From the NCBI GenBank assembly GCA_009746045.1, contig RPFO01000132.1, forward strand, positions 1 to 64,000: 64,000 bases of DNA. The letters are read 5' to 3'. The notes beneath the pieces were generated by a model. That model worked only from the letters and a program-made list of their open reading frames with translations. It did not search any database and was not told the origin of the DNA. The translations under genes were made by a program, and so were the position numbers. This document shows, piece after piece, positions 18,325-30,132 of the stretch. Source of the stretch: Mesostigma viride (Eukaryota > Streptophyta > Mesostigmatophyceae > Mesostigmatales > Mesostigmataceae). Each line of letters begins with the position of its first letter. The stretch's first letter is position 1.

Positions 18325-18689
18325 AGTTATTATAAATAGTGACGGAACCTTTTTGCCACTTGGGCAATTAGGTCCGTCACTATTTATCCGGCGAAAACCA
18401 CTCGCCGGTATCTATTCCGCGTTAAGTTCACGTGAACTACACGCGGAATTGATACCGGCGAGTGGTTTTCGCCGGATAAATAGTGACGGACCTAATTGCC
18501 CAAGTGGCAAAAAGGTTCCGTCACTATTTATAATAACTAAAACGTCGTAGTGTGGGGGCCGATATCTATCGTACCGCTAATGCCTACTGCAGTACCGAAT
18601 CTCGCCTTAACGATATTCCAACCGGGCATATTTTCCCTTCTGGCACTTTCGTTTGGCCTTCTGGTATCAATTCCTTCCGGTATTCGGAA

Positions 18690-18733
18690 ATACCCGTGTC
18701 ACCACAGGGATTCGAACCCCCGACTTACGAGGT
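18690..18733 (-). ncRNA. tRNA 3'-half-like sequence in palindromic element
   Basis: On the minus strand this reads as a T-arm with perfect B-box GGTTCGAATCC, followed by an acceptor-like TGTGGTGACA. It is the inverted copy of 18952-18993. No 5' half or cloverleaf is visible, so it is not a tRNA gene. It could be a tRNA-derived SINE remnant or a primer-related sequence. Confidence 0.4.
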
Positions 18734-18951
18734 CTTAGTTATTATAAATAGTGACGGAACCTTTTTGCCACTTGGGCAATTAGGTCCGTCACTATTTATC
18801 CGGCGAAAACCACTCGCCGGTATCTATTCCGCGTTAAGTTCACGTGAACGTGGCGCGGAATTGATACCGGCGAGTGGTTTTCGCCGGATAAATAGTGACG
18901 GACCTAATTGCCCAAGTGGCAAAAAGGTTCCGTCACTATTTATAATAACTA

Positions 18952-18993
18952 AGACCTCGTAAGTCGGGGGTTCGAATCCCTGTGGTGACACAG
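18952..18993 (+). ncRNA. tRNA 3'-half-like sequence in palindromic element (inverted copy)
   Basis: The plus strand carries GGGGGTTCGAATCCC and TGTGGTGACA, directly adjoining the middle palindromic module. The T-arm can pair (GGGGG/CCC), but there is no D-arm. Confidence 0.4.
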
Positions 18994-19371
18994 GTATTTC
19001 CGAATACCGGAAGGAATTGATACCAGAAGGCCAAACGAAAGTGCCAGAAGGGAAAATATGCTCGGTTGGAATATCGCTAAGGCGAGATTCGGTACTGCAG
19101 TAGGCATCAGCGGTATGATAGATATCGGCCCCCACACTACGACGTTTTAGTTATTATAAATAGTGACGGAACCTTTTTGCCACTTGGGCAATTAGGTCCG
19201 TCACTATTTATCCGGCGAAAACCACTCGCTGGTATCAATTCCGCGCCACGTTCACGTGAACTTAACGCGGCCGGAATAGATACCGGCGAGTGGTTTTCGC
19301 CGGATAAATAGTGACGGACCTAATTGCCCAAGTGGCAAAAAGGTTCCGTCACTATTTATAATAACTACCAC

Positions 19372-21121
19372 GCCTTGCTCGATCGCCCTCAGCTGCACAC
19401 GTTTCTTGCCTCTGCCGGGCCCGGCTCGGCCGGTCTTGTTGCGCAGGCCCACGGGCGCTTGACTACGGCGGTCACCCCAGCGCAAGCCGCCCGCCTGCGC
19501 GTTGACTTCGGGGCCCCTGTCACCGTGCACGCCGGCGACCTGGTTCTGTACGATGCGGGGGGGGGCGTGTTCTTGAGCTGAGCGCGGGTGCGGCCGTGCC
19601 CGCCATCTTGCACGATGTGCTCGAGCTTGCGGGCATCCCCCATGTCTGGCACCCTGCTGGTCCGCGCCGCCGTCTTCTCTCCGCCGATGAGATCGCCCGA
19701 CTGCCGAGCTGGGAGCTGGGGTGGGACGCGGCGCCCGCCCACTACGGGCCGGCCCACTTGGTGGATGTCACTGCCAGCGGCCCCTCCTGCCCCATCTGCT
19801 TGGACCTGCCTCGCCCTGGTGACGGTCTCTGCCGCCTCCCTGCTTGCGGCCACGTCTTCCATCAAGCTTGCATCGCCACGAGCTTGCACACGACCTCCGC
19901 CACCTGCCCCCTTTGCCGGGCCGCGGTCCTTTCCCCCTTGCCTCCTGGCGTTCTCCCGCTGGGGCCCTCGCCCGTGTCCGTGCGCCGCCAGTCCCACGCG
20001 CCTGCCCCGACACCTGCCTCCCCTGTGCGTGGTCGTGGGTCGCGCGCCGGCTTGGCTGCCTCCTCCAGCGCCCCCCTCCCGGCCGTGGGGGCCGTCCCCG
20101 CGCCGGTCTTGTCCTCGGCTGCCACGAGCCCTGCTGACCGCCCGGCGGCCGGCCCCGCCCTGGGTTCCGCTGCAGCTGTAGTTCCTCTGGCTGAGGGTGC
20201 TCCCGACCCCTCCCCCTCTCGACCCGGGCCGGCCCAACCGGGTGGGCGCACCCCCTCAGATGGCTTCCATTATTGCCAAGTCGATGGTCCCCTTGGTGAC
20301 CCGTGTGGCGCGCGCCTGCCCAACCGGAATTCGTTGCTGGTGCACATTCGGGCTTCCCACCCCCACATCACGGAGGCCGCCATGCGCGCCATGGACTGCT
20401 ACCGCTGCCCGGCAGCCCATTGCCAGCGGATTTTTTCGATCCACGGGCGGTACCAGCATGAGCGGCAGTGCCGCCGCCAAACCCCCCAGAACGGCCTGCC
20501 CGGCGGCCCGGCGGCCGCACCGGCCTCCCGGTCCGGGGCGGCCCCTCGGTCGGCCCCTGCCCCTCCACCGGCATCGCAGGGTACGAGCGATCCGGGGGAC
20601 CTCTCGGCAGGCTGGGCATTCCTGGCCACGCTCCCTTTTGCCGCCTGTGCGCGCAACCCTTGCATGACGCTCCCGGACGTCCCTCACCGCGCCCGGAGCT
20701 TGTTTACGCGCTGCGCCCTGCTTTCCCTGGCCCGGATGCATAGTCACCCTCTCGACGAACTCGGCCACAAGCTGTTTCTCGTCACCCCCCGGCTCCTCTT
20801 AGCGCCGTTGGAGCGGGGCGTGCGTGGCGTACAGGGTGCGGTCATCGCTCGCTGCCGGCGGTTCCTCCTCGGGGATTGGGAAGGGCTGTGGGCGCTGCAG
20901 CCTCCGGCCTCCACCCGGGTGTCGGGGGCCGCCTCCTTTGCCCGGGTGGAAGCTGACGTCATGCGGTTGGTGAAGGTAGGTGAATTGAGCCGGGCCATGC
21001 AAAAGCTTGAACTGACCGCGTTGGCTCCCTCCACTCCCCCGACCCTGCAGGCTTTGCGCGACCTTCACCCCGACGAACCGGCCTTTGCGGTGCCCGCCCC
21101 GGCCACCCCCCGCCCCCGCCT
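19372..21121 (+). pseudogene. LINE polyprotein, middle part: RING-H2 and C2H2-type fingers
   Basis: Continues after the palindromic insertion (ALLDRPQLHTF). A frame change occurs at the G-run near 19557-19565, after which one frame runs to 21158. A RING-H2 finger lies at about 19783-19920: CPIC, CGHVFHQAC, CPLC. Near 20270-20490 are two finger-like motifs: HYCQVDG...PCGAR...LLVHIRASHP, and YRCPAAHC...GRYQHERQC. C2H2-type fingers upstream of RT are standard DNA-binding modules in R2-like LINEs; a RING finger is not. The frame shifts again at the C-run near 21101-21120, into the RT frame. Both shifts are at homopolymers, so they may be sequencing indels. Confidence 0.8.
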
Positions 21122-23515
21122 ATTGTCCTGGACCTGGACATCTTCACGGCTGTGCTGAAGGATCTGCCGAACGCCTCCTCCACCGGCCCCTCAGGCTGGC
21201 GCTACGAGCACCTCTCCGTGATGGCGGGCCATGGCGGGGCGACCGCACTCTTTGAGGCTGCCGCCGACTTGGCCGCGGGGTCCCTGGCCCCCGCGGCGCG
21301 CCCTTGGCTGGCTGGGGCACGCCTCATTGCCCTCCTGAAAGACGACGTCCCCCCGCCTGCTGGCCGCGTTCGTCCCATTGCTTGCGGCGAGGTCCTACGC
21401 AAGCTGGTGAGTAAGGTCATTTGTCGCCAAAAGGCCCCCGAGTTTCGCGCCTACTTCTGCCCCAACCGGAGTGATACTGAGGAGTCCGTCGCGGCCCAGC
21501 TTGGCGTCGCCACCAAAGGGGGCAGCGACATCATCGTGCACACAGTTCAGGCCTACCTCGAGACGCATCCGACCCATGTGGCGCTGAAGGTGGATTGCCA
21601 CAATGCGTTCAATGCTGTCACCAAGGCTAGCATCTTTGAGGCCGTCGGCGAGGCGTTCCCTGACCTTCTTGCGTGGACAGCAGCCTGCTACGGCGAACCC
21701 ACTCAACTCTCCTTCCTCATGGAGGATGGGACGTTCGCCGACATCGCTTCCCGCACGGGAACCCAGCAAGGTGACCCCCTCGGCCCCTTTTACCTGTCTG
21801 CCCCGCTGCACAAGGCTCTCCAAGGTGTCCACGCTGCGCACCCGGATGTCGTGCTCCTCGCCTACATGGACGATATCCATGCCCTTGGCCCGGCCGACGC
21901 TGTGGTTGCCGCCCTGGCTGCCCTTGAAGTGGCCATGGCGGCCATCAACCTTCGGCTCACCCTCCCCAAGTGTGCAGTCTTTTCGCCCCAGGGGGACTGC
22001 TCTGGCTTCCCCGCGGCTATCCCGGGGGCATTGGCGCGGGCGCGTGGTTTCTCGTGCCTGGGCGTCCCTGTGGGTGACCCTGACTACGTCGAAGAGGAGC
22101 TCCGGGCCACCGTGGAACAGCGCACCCATGTCCTTGAGACTTGGGCGCGCCTCAAGGACCCCCAGACCAAAGGGCTCCTCCTGTGGTTTTGCGCCCACCC
22201 GCGGGTGGTTCACTGGCTCCGTGGCGCTCCCCCCCACTTGGTGCGGCTTGCCGCGGAAGGCCATGACGAGCGCATTCAGGCCGCCTTGCAGGTGCTCCTC
22301 CCCGGCCCTAGCCTGCCAGCTCACTCCATGCGCTTGGCCACCCTCCCCTGCCGCATGGGCGGGTGTGGGCTCACCCGCGCCGCCCGCCTCGCCCCCGCCG
22401 CCTTCCTTGGCTCTGTTGCTCAGGCCTGGGCGGAGATCCGCCGGTTGGTCCCCAGCGCCGTCAGCGCCATTCCCGACTTGGTCACCCCATCCCCCTTCCC
22501 CTTTGTGCAGGCTGTGCAGGATTCTTACCTCGGGATCCAGCAGGCTTGCGACCTCGTCCGCCCCGCTCAGGCCGTCCACCGTCGCCTGCCCCGGGGCACG
22601 CCCGGCGTGTCCACTGTCGTCAGTCCTAGTGTCTTCCCTGCCTGCGTTCATGAAAAACAACAAAAGACCTACGCGGGTATACTACACTGTGCCGACTGGA
22701 TGGGTCTGCATGCGAGCTTGAACGATCAGGGGAAGGCTTGGCTTCACTCCGTTTCCCTTGAGGGGAGCGTGGGGTCCGCATTCCTGCGCGCCCTCCCCAT
22801 GAGCCCTTTGTTCACACTGGTTCCGGCCCTTTACGCCATCGCTCTCCGCCACCAGCTCTTTGCCCCGCAACCTCTCATCACGGCGGGTGCGTCCTGCGGC
22901 AGCTGCGGGCTTGCTCTGGATACTACTGGGACGCACTACATCGCGTGCATGGGTGGCCAGCAGAACCAGAACTGGTTCCTCTATCTCCATACCGCTCTCC
23001 TCCGGGTGGTGTGTGCCATGGTTCGGTCGGTCTTTCCCCACTCCACCATTAAGTGCGAGGACGCGGATGGGGCCGCCCTCTACTCACCCAACCACCGCCC
23101 CGACATTACCGTGCTTGACTACGACGGGCAGGGTTGCCACCTGCTCATCGATGTCTCCGTGGCTCGGCCGCTTTCCGGTCGCCACATCCTCCGGGCGGCT
23201 GTGGATGCCGGCGCTGCTGCCGCTGTGGCTGAGCGCGACAAGTTTGCCTCCTACGGCAATGTGGGGCCCCACCGGGTCATCCCCTTTGTCCTTGAGGAGT
23301 TCGGGGCCATGGGCCCCAAGACAGCGGAGTTTTTCCACGAGTGCTGCCAGCGCCGTGAAGACCGCCTCGACCTCGAGGGTCAGACCGCCCCGTGGTCGGC
23401 CCGCACGTGGTCCTCGTATTGGCGGCAGCGTCTGTCACTCGCCCTCACTCGCACCGTGGCTGATGTGTTATTCCGCCGCACCCGGGCCGACTTTGTCGCG
23501 ACCCATGCGGTCTAG
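21122..23515 (+). pseudogene. LINE polyprotein, C-terminal part: reverse transcriptase and restriction-like endonuclease
   Basis: About 797 residues, open to the TAG at 23513-23515. It starts IVLDLDIFTAVLKDLP in the frame after the C-run shift. RT motifs: TGPSGWRYEHL, LKVDCHNAFN (first catalytic Asp), GTQQGDPLGP and LAYMDDIHALG (catalytic YMDD). After the thumb comes a CCHC knuckle (CGSCG...THYIAC). The endonuclease then shows NHRPDITVLD followed by LLIDVSV, matching the R/K-PD...D pattern of R2-type nucleases. No AP endonuclease was seen. The domains look complete; only the upstream frameshifts and the insertion make it a pseudogene in this assembly. Confidence 0.9.
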
Positions 23516-23724
23516 ATTCCTTCCAGGCCTGCATGGTGGGCCGGCAGCGCTGTTGCTGCGTGTAGTTTTGTGATGTATAGTTAGTTGTACCTTGTGCCGC
23601 TGGCGTGATCCTTGGATGTCTGTGTCAGATTACTATTAATTTCTTCAGGGTTATTCTCCCAGTTCTCGGGTTTTTCCTTATGTTGCATGCCTATCTCACC
23701 TCCGTAATCTATCATTCTCAATGA
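23516..23724 (+). other. 3' UTR of the LINE
   Basis: Unremarkable sequence without a poly(A) tail, ending ...TTCTCAATGA immediately before the ATATAT run of the target. 3' UTRs of such elements usually carry the RNA structure recognised for target-primed reverse transcription; no fold was tested. Confidence 0.6.
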
Positions 23725-24817
23725 ATATATATATATATGGCTGCCTACAGCACCGCGCATGGTGTCCAAGTAAAATTATGGCGCTGCCAAGGCTGCGTAC
23801 CTGCCGTTATCGCCTTGGTCTTAATTGTCACGGTGGCGTTCTCCAATTCACGTGCAACGTCCACTTCCTGTGCCAGCTCTGGCGCGGCGCGTGCCCTTTG
23901 GGCTGAATTTCAAATTTCCGCGTGCAGTCCGTTGGAGAGGGGCGCTGCGTCCGGAGTCCGGACTTGGGGAATTCGGAGGCTGCTGGTCGCACAAAAGATC
24001 GTCGTTGGCTGTTGAGTGATGTCCGACTGGCACGATGGAGAGGGCTCCATCACATTGGCGACCTCACCAGTGGCCCACATGTACCGACGAGACCTGCATC
24101 TCGAGCTTGTCGGCCCTCACGCTGCAGCTGTCACCATGCGAGACGCCCTGAGACTCTCCGCATGATTTTTCCCGTGCAATATCACGCCCTCGATTCGCAG
24201 CAAGGCCCGTCTCCTCCAATATGGCCGACTGCGGGCTGTGCCGTAACAGGAAATTTCCGGGTGATGGCAGGCAGTGCCTACCCATCCCACCGCATGCACC
24301 GCGTCAAGCAATATTTCCACTTCCGCTGCTGCTGGGCACCGGGCTACTGCCTACATTTCTTCAATCGCTCCATCGCCTCCTCCATGGTGCCTCGCTCCCT
24401 GCGGCCCCTCCGCCACGCCGGATATCCATGGCAATCAAGCCTACCGGCTACCACCATACCGGCCACGAGCCCTTGCTGCACCAAACGAAGTGTGCGGCCC
24501 CGAATTGAGTGAAGTACACGGCAGGACTGGGAACCACCTGAAATTACATCGGGGTCTCCAGTGGACTTGGCGTCACATCTTGCTAACGTTGTCACTGTCG
24601 GCAGTTGTCAGTTGCTGTTGGTTGTTGCATGCTGAGGGTTGCAGATGTTCTAGGAACAGCTGGTCCAATGTTGCTATGCATGCAGTTACTCTTGCCATTA
24701 CGTGTGTCCGTGTGCCTCCAACCATCCCGCCACAATGCCAGCACCCTCCACCCCGCTAACTCCCACTCGCCCCACTCCCCTGCCTGTTCCATACCCGCCC
24801 CACCCACAAATATACGT

Positions 24818-24819
24818 CA
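24818..24819. repeat. Target-site duplication CA, left of inner CACTA
   Basis: CA here and CA at 30469-30470. The empty site is present within the inner element itself (TATACGTCACAGACATCC at 28620-28637). Confidence 0.75.
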
Positions 24820-25333
24820 CACTAGGAACTCAGATCTGAGATTTTTCTCAGTTTTTCTCAGTTTTCTCAGTTTTCTCAGGAAGGCTGCCTGAGATTTCCT
24901 GAGATTTCCTGAGATGTCCTGAGATTTCCTGAGATTTCCTGAGATCAACTGAGAAAAATCTCAGTTTTCTCAGGAAAACTGAGAAAATCACCTGAGAAAA
25001 CTGAGAAAACTGAGAAAAAACTGAGATCAGCCTGAGAAAGTCGCCTGGCCTGAGATTTTTTTTTCTCAGGAACGAAATTTCTCAGGCGCCCGGTTTTTTC
25101 TCAGGTTGCTGCCTGAGAAAATCTGAGACTGAGAAATCTGGGAAACTTAAGGCCTGAGAAAAACTGAGAAACCTCATGCACACAGAGAAATCGCATTCAT
25201 ACCACGCAACCAGAAATCACTTTGATTACAAATTATAATAATTTCTTGTGCAGTTGGAGTACAGCTCTTCAAGTTTAATAAGAACATCAATTTCAGTCAC
25301 TAGACGAGTTGCTACAATCTGCTTCAGCGTAGC

Positions 25334-25708
25334 TCACTTTTCCATACGCCCTTGCACTTCTCCTCGTTGGTGCAAGGTCGCCCCGGCTAGGTTCAGCCAC
25401 ATTCTTGTGCTGCCTACCCCCTCTCCCCCTCTGCCCACGATTCCCCCGCGTAGGTTCAGCCGCATACTCGCGGCCATCGCCACCACGGGCAGAATCAGCA
25501 GCATTTTCTGCTGCAGGCTGCCTCCTTCCTCTCCCCCTCCGTCCACGCTTCCCCGTGCAGGTTCAGACGCATTGTAGCTGCATGGGTCATCACTGTCGCT
25601 GCTAGGTGGAGCCACATCCTCTTGGCTACCATTATCACTGCCGCTGCAGATGGAGGAATCAGTTTCTGCTGCAGGCTGCTTACCCCTCCTCTTCCTTGGT
25701 GCAGGCAT
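25334..25708 (-). CDS. Hypothetical 124-aa ORF within CACTA element (copy 3)
   Basis: Same as the ORF at 10429-10803: PRKRRGK start, acidic SGSDNGSQED stretch, Gly/Leu-Asn repeats. It lies between the left array and the hairpin at 25723-25792. Function unknown. Confidence 0.25.
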   Translation of the reverse strand: MPAPRKRRGKQPAAETDSSICSGSDNGSQEDVAPPSSDSDDPCSYNASEPARGSVDGGGEEGGSLQQKMLLILPVVAMAASMRLNLRGGIVGRGGEGVGSTRMWLNLAGATLHQRGEVQGRMEK

Positions 25709-25722
25709 GCCATCCTCGCTGC

Positions 25723-25792
25723 CACACTAGGAACGGAGTGTTGACAAACTTTGACAATTGTTTGTCAAGAATTGTCAAATAGTTCTAGTGTG
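25723..25792. mobile_element. 70-bp CACTA-like hairpin (copy in inner element)
   Basis: CACACTAGGAAC and GTTCTAGTGTG are inverted. The sequence is identical to 10818-10887 apart from one base. Confidence 0.5.
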
Positions 25793-26161
25793 ACCCGCTG
25801 GCTTCACACAGCCAAAAAAAAAAAAATTTAATCAATTTTTGGCGGTAGAGAGACCATGGAGGGACTGCCCGCTGCCCGCTGTAGACGCATACTGTAGTTC
25901 GTAGAAGCGTACTCCTTCGCTGCACTCCGGAGAGGAATCGTGACGGACTGACGGTCTCCTTCGCTGCCCTCCAGAGAGGAGGCCGCTAAAGCGGCCGCTC
26001 GCTTCGCTCGCTGGGAGCTTTGCGCGGATTGGTTGGCAGTTCTTCCGTGCGCTTGGCGCGGATTGGTGGTCAGTCAGTCCGCCCCTTCTGGATTGGCCGC
26101 GTACTCGGTGATGCCCTGAATAGTGTCGGATTACCTTACATTGCCAAATTAGTAATATAGA

Positions 26162-26475
26162 TTCTTGACATATCAACTGACATGACCTTGACAAACCTTG
26201 ACAGAACTTGACAAAAGCTTGACATGATAACATCAAAGGCTTGACAAACCTTGACAGAATGTTGAAAGGTTGACAAAACCTTGACAATCTTTGAAATATC
26301 AACATATCAACACGGAAAAAAATGTCAATACACTGACAAACCAAGGTGATGTGTCAAGAAATGTCAAGACGTTAACAAACGAAGGCCAAAAAAATTGTTA
26401 ACATGACAAAATGTCCACAAATGTTAACATGACAAACGTCAACATGACAACCAAAGGCGTAGCAAACTGACAAAT
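26162..26475. repeat. TTGACA-motif array (inner CACTA)
   Basis: Copy of 11267-11580 with a few substitutions. Confidence 0.55.
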
Positions 26476-26541
26476 CAACACCACGCACAGGTAAACTTAT
26501 TTCATTAAAATCAACAAGTTCAAAAGACCACCTAAACCAAG

Positions 26542-26562
26542 TCATCATCATCATCATCATCA
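26542..26562. repeat. TCA microsatellite, 7 units (inner CACTA)
   Basis: Shortest allele of the tract that is about 4 kb at 1-4126 and 39 bp at 11646-11684. Confidence 0.95.
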
Positions 26563-27129
26563 AAATCAACATGGCTGCTACCTTGCTGCCTGAATTGCGG
26601 TTTTCTGCATTACATTAGCATGACAAACTGTACTGACAAAACACATGAAGGAGAAGTGCACTCAATCACAGTCCGAGGGTGGCGGGCAAGATGCACAGCC
26701 ACAAGCATCTTACAAATGCAGTATAACATCCGCGTAGGGCTGTCCCAGCGATCATTGCTGAAATTAATGGACGACTTTCTAGAAATTTACCGCAGGAGAC
26801 TGTCCAGTGCTACAGCGATGTGATGAGGGCTCAGAGCCTACAAAATCTGTGTCCGCAGGTGCCCTCCCCGCCATGCTGGGCTGGCCGATGTGTGCGCCAT
26901 GGTTGTGTTAGGTAGATTGCCTGCATGCAAGGGAAACATGCGTTATCCAGCAAAGCAGCAAAGGGAACACACAACGATCTTAAGTGAGATGAATACCCGA
27001 CGCCTTGACGCGCCAACAACGTTGCATTACCTAAATCAGTTGTGTGTAATGAGACGGCGTGAGAGCACAGCAGTCGCGTGGCTGTTTGTGAGTGATGGCT
27101 TGATTTTTGGACCGAGAAAGTGAGATAGT

Positions 27130-27250
<121 letters not shown>

Positions 27251-28509
27251 CCTGGTATTCTCACCTAAACTGTCCCTATGTACCTCACAAGATGTAGGGA
27301 ACTGCGAAACCACAGGAATACCTAGAGAAGAGCGCTTCCTGGCTCACGAAAAACTCGCCGATTGAGTGCTTGACGTTCACGTTTGATAATGCTGAACTGC
27401 GTTATCAAATCATCTGCGTTATCAAATCATCATCTGGCAGAGTCACGTCACTTGGTTGGTGCCGGGCCCGCTACAAAAAACGTAGCGGGCCCGGTGATGT
27501 CGCTATTACACCACCCGACTTTACATCGAGTCACTGTGAATGATATATATATGGCTGCCTACAGCACCGCGCATGGTGTCCAAGTAAAATTATGGCGCTG
27601 CCAAGGCTGCGTACCTGCCGTTATCGCCTTGGTCTTTGTCACGGTGGCGTTCTCCAATTCACGTGCAACGTCCACTTCCTGTGCCAGCTCTGGCGCGGCG
27701 CGTGCCCTTCGGGCTGAATTTCAAATTTCCGCGTGCAGTCCGTTGGAGAGGGGCGCTGCGTCCGGAGTCCGGACTTGGGAATTCGGAGGCTGCTGGTCGC
27801 ACAAAAGATCGTTGTTGGCTGTTGAGTGATGTCCGACTGGCACGATGGAGAGGGCTCCATCACATTGGCGACCTCACCAGTGGCCCACATGTACCGACGA
27901 GACCTGCATCTCGAGCTTGTCGGCCCTCACGCTGCAGCTGTCGCCATGCGAGACGCCCTGAGACTCTCGGCATGATTTTTCCCGTGCAATATCACGCCCT
28001 CGATTCGCAGCAAGGCCCGTCTGCTCCAATATGGCCGACTGCGGGCTGTGCCGTAACAGGAAATGTCCGGGTGATGGCAGGCAGTGCCTACCCATCCCAC
28101 CGCACGCACCGCGTCAAGCAATATTTCCACTTCCGCTGCTGCTGGGCACCGGGCTACTGCCTACATTTCTTCAATCGCTCCATCGCCTCCTCCATGGTGC
28201 CTCGCTCCCTGCGGCCCCTCCGCCACGCCGGATATCCATGGCAATCAAGCCTACCGGCTACCACCATACCGGCCACGAGCCCTTGCTGCACCAAACGAAG
28301 TGTGCGGCCCCGAATTAAGTGAAGTACACGGCAGGACTGGGAACCACCTGAAATTACATCGGGGTCTCCAGTGGACTTGGCGTCACATCTTGCTAACGTT
28401 GTCACTGTCGGCAGTTGTCAGTTGCTGTTGGTTGTTGCATGCTGAGGGTTGCAGATGTTCTAGGAACAGCTGGTCCAATGTTGCTATGCATGCAGTTACT
28501 CTTGCCATT

Positions 28510-29650
28510 ACGTGTGTCCGTGTGCCTCCAACCATCCCGCCACAATGCCAGCACCCTCCACCCCGCTAACTCCCACTCGCCCCACTCCCCTGCCTGTTCC
28601 ATACCCGCCCCACCCACAAATATACGTCACAGACATCCACATGCCGTTATCCATCCCCACCTGACTACGGACTACTCTCGCCCCCACGCTGAGGTCCCCC
28701 ACAACACCGTAACACCGCCCTCCTCCCCCAAACCATCCGATGACCCACCCGACCATCCACCTTGAGTCCCCCCAAACCAACCTATCTGACTACCACCCTT
28801 CCGTATTACATACACCACCTTCCACACCAACATAACAAACCACCTACTAAACAAACCTACCGCCCCACAACGAGGTTCCCCTACACCACTGCACCCCGCC
28901 CACCCCGCCCCCCGCTGCCCCAACATACGATGACTCCACCCCACCATCCACGTGAAGCATAACCATCCACCCCGGCCTCCGGGGCAACCAATCAGCTGTC
29001 CACTCAACCATAACTGACACTGCTGCACCGACCACCGGCAAGCCCGCCTACGTACCATACCCAAGCCACCCACGCAACCCAAGCATCCCCAACCCTCACA
29101 CGAACCTGTGACCTACGCACGAGCTACCTACAACTGCGACTCACAACTACTACATAATCAACCCATAACAATGTCCCCCATGACCCCCGCCAAAGGGGGG
29201 GGTCCCCCCAATAGTCCAACACACACACACACACACACTCTACAATACCCAGGACCACGAGTACCCACCCAATTCACCTCCCACAACGGTATCACCCACG
29301 AGTCCAGTGCCCCACCCATGTCCACAGCGACACCCCGGAGACTTCACCACGCCCACCGACTGCACGCACGCACACCTAGCTGCACACTCCCACGCACCTA
29401 CCCTCGCACGCACGCATGCACGCAGCCATCAACCCACCCACCAAGGCACGCCTGCACAAACGCGCACATGCACAAGTGCACGCACACGCACACATAGCTG
29501 CACACTCTCACGCACCCACTCACGCACGCACGCCTGCACACAGCCATCAACCCACCCGCCAAGGCACGCCTGCACAAACGCACTCATGCACAACTGCACG
29601 CACTCGCCCACGCACGCACACCTAGCTGCACGCCTGCACGCAGTCACGCA
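28510..29650. repeat. C-rich CAC/GCAC repeat block (inner CACTA)
   Basis: Same block as 6250-7390; a third copy lies in the outer element at 30472-31490. There is strong C over G bias on the plus strand and no recognisable coding frame. Confidence 0.65.
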
Positions 29651-30132
29651 ATGCATGGCAGCATGCCCGCCTTCTATATCATTCTTGGAATATCATGTTG
29701 CATATGGCATTATTATCATGTTTGTAAATTTAACTCCTTGCTTTCTGTATGCTTTCTTTCTTTGGGGGATGACTTGATGCAGATCGTGGAGCATACAAGC
29801 TCGACGAGAAGACGTACACATCAATATTGAGTGAAACCACCGTTGCTGGGCTCTGGCATGCCAGCTGTTATATGGCCATGAGCCATCAGCTAGCAATCCA
29901 GAAATAGGATGAGAGCAGTTTTGAGTCGATGTTTTATATTTTGATGGTATTGAAATGATGAGTCACAGAATGCCACAATGAAACATAAGTTCATTACTAT
30001 CAAACAGCGTGATGCCATGAATGCCACGCCTAATACCACAAGATGTGCTAATAACGTATTTAATTCATTAATGAATTGTTGGATTTATTGCATGATGGTG
30101 TTATGCTTCTTAGAATACACATTTAATTCTGG

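Larger units (their letters stand above)
18325..19366. mobile_element. 1.04-kb palindromic element inserted in LINE ORF
   Basis: Termini AGTTATTATAAATAG and CTATTTATAATAACT are inverted. The 5-bp duplication ACCAC lies at 18320-18324 and 19367-19371. Inside are three ~213-bp palindromic modules (18325-18537, 18736-18950, 19149-19366). Between them are two ~198-bp spacers, the second being the inverted copy of the first, so the whole element is one large palindrome centred on the middle module. The module centres differ by a few bases. No coding frame was recognised. Confidence 0.85.
14719..23724 (+). mobile_element. R2/R4-like non-LTR retrotransposon with tandem 5' monomers
   Basis: About 9.0 kb inserted in the TATATATA run of the outer CACTA element: sequence GTGAATGATA on the left, then ATATATATATATGGCTGCC on the right, with the uninterrupted site at 27536-27560. 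In order it has ten full 231-bp monomers plus a partial one, a GC-rich leader, a polyprotein frame (PHD, RING-H2, C2H2-type fingers, RT, CCHC knuckle, restriction-like endonuclease) and a ~210-bp 3' UTR ending directly at the AT run. There is no poly(A) tail, as is common for restriction-like-endonuclease LINEs. I cannot assign the clade (R2, R4, NeSL or Utopia type) without a phylogeny. Confidence 0.85.

Noticed and set aside
18690..18993. Two tRNA genes in the palindrome
   Set aside because: Only the T-arm and acceptor-like 3' part are present; no D-arm or 5' acceptor strand.
21395..22663. 422-aa minus-strand frame opposite the LINE RT
   Set aside because: Antisense shadow of a GC-rich RT gene; the plus strand has all RT motifs.
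27636..28322. 228-aa ORF (also 226 aa at 5381-6061) in the CACTA element
   Set aside because: No recognisable domain. The third copy (23825-24512) is frameshifted, and the copies are too similar to show coding constraint. Other frames of similar length overlap.
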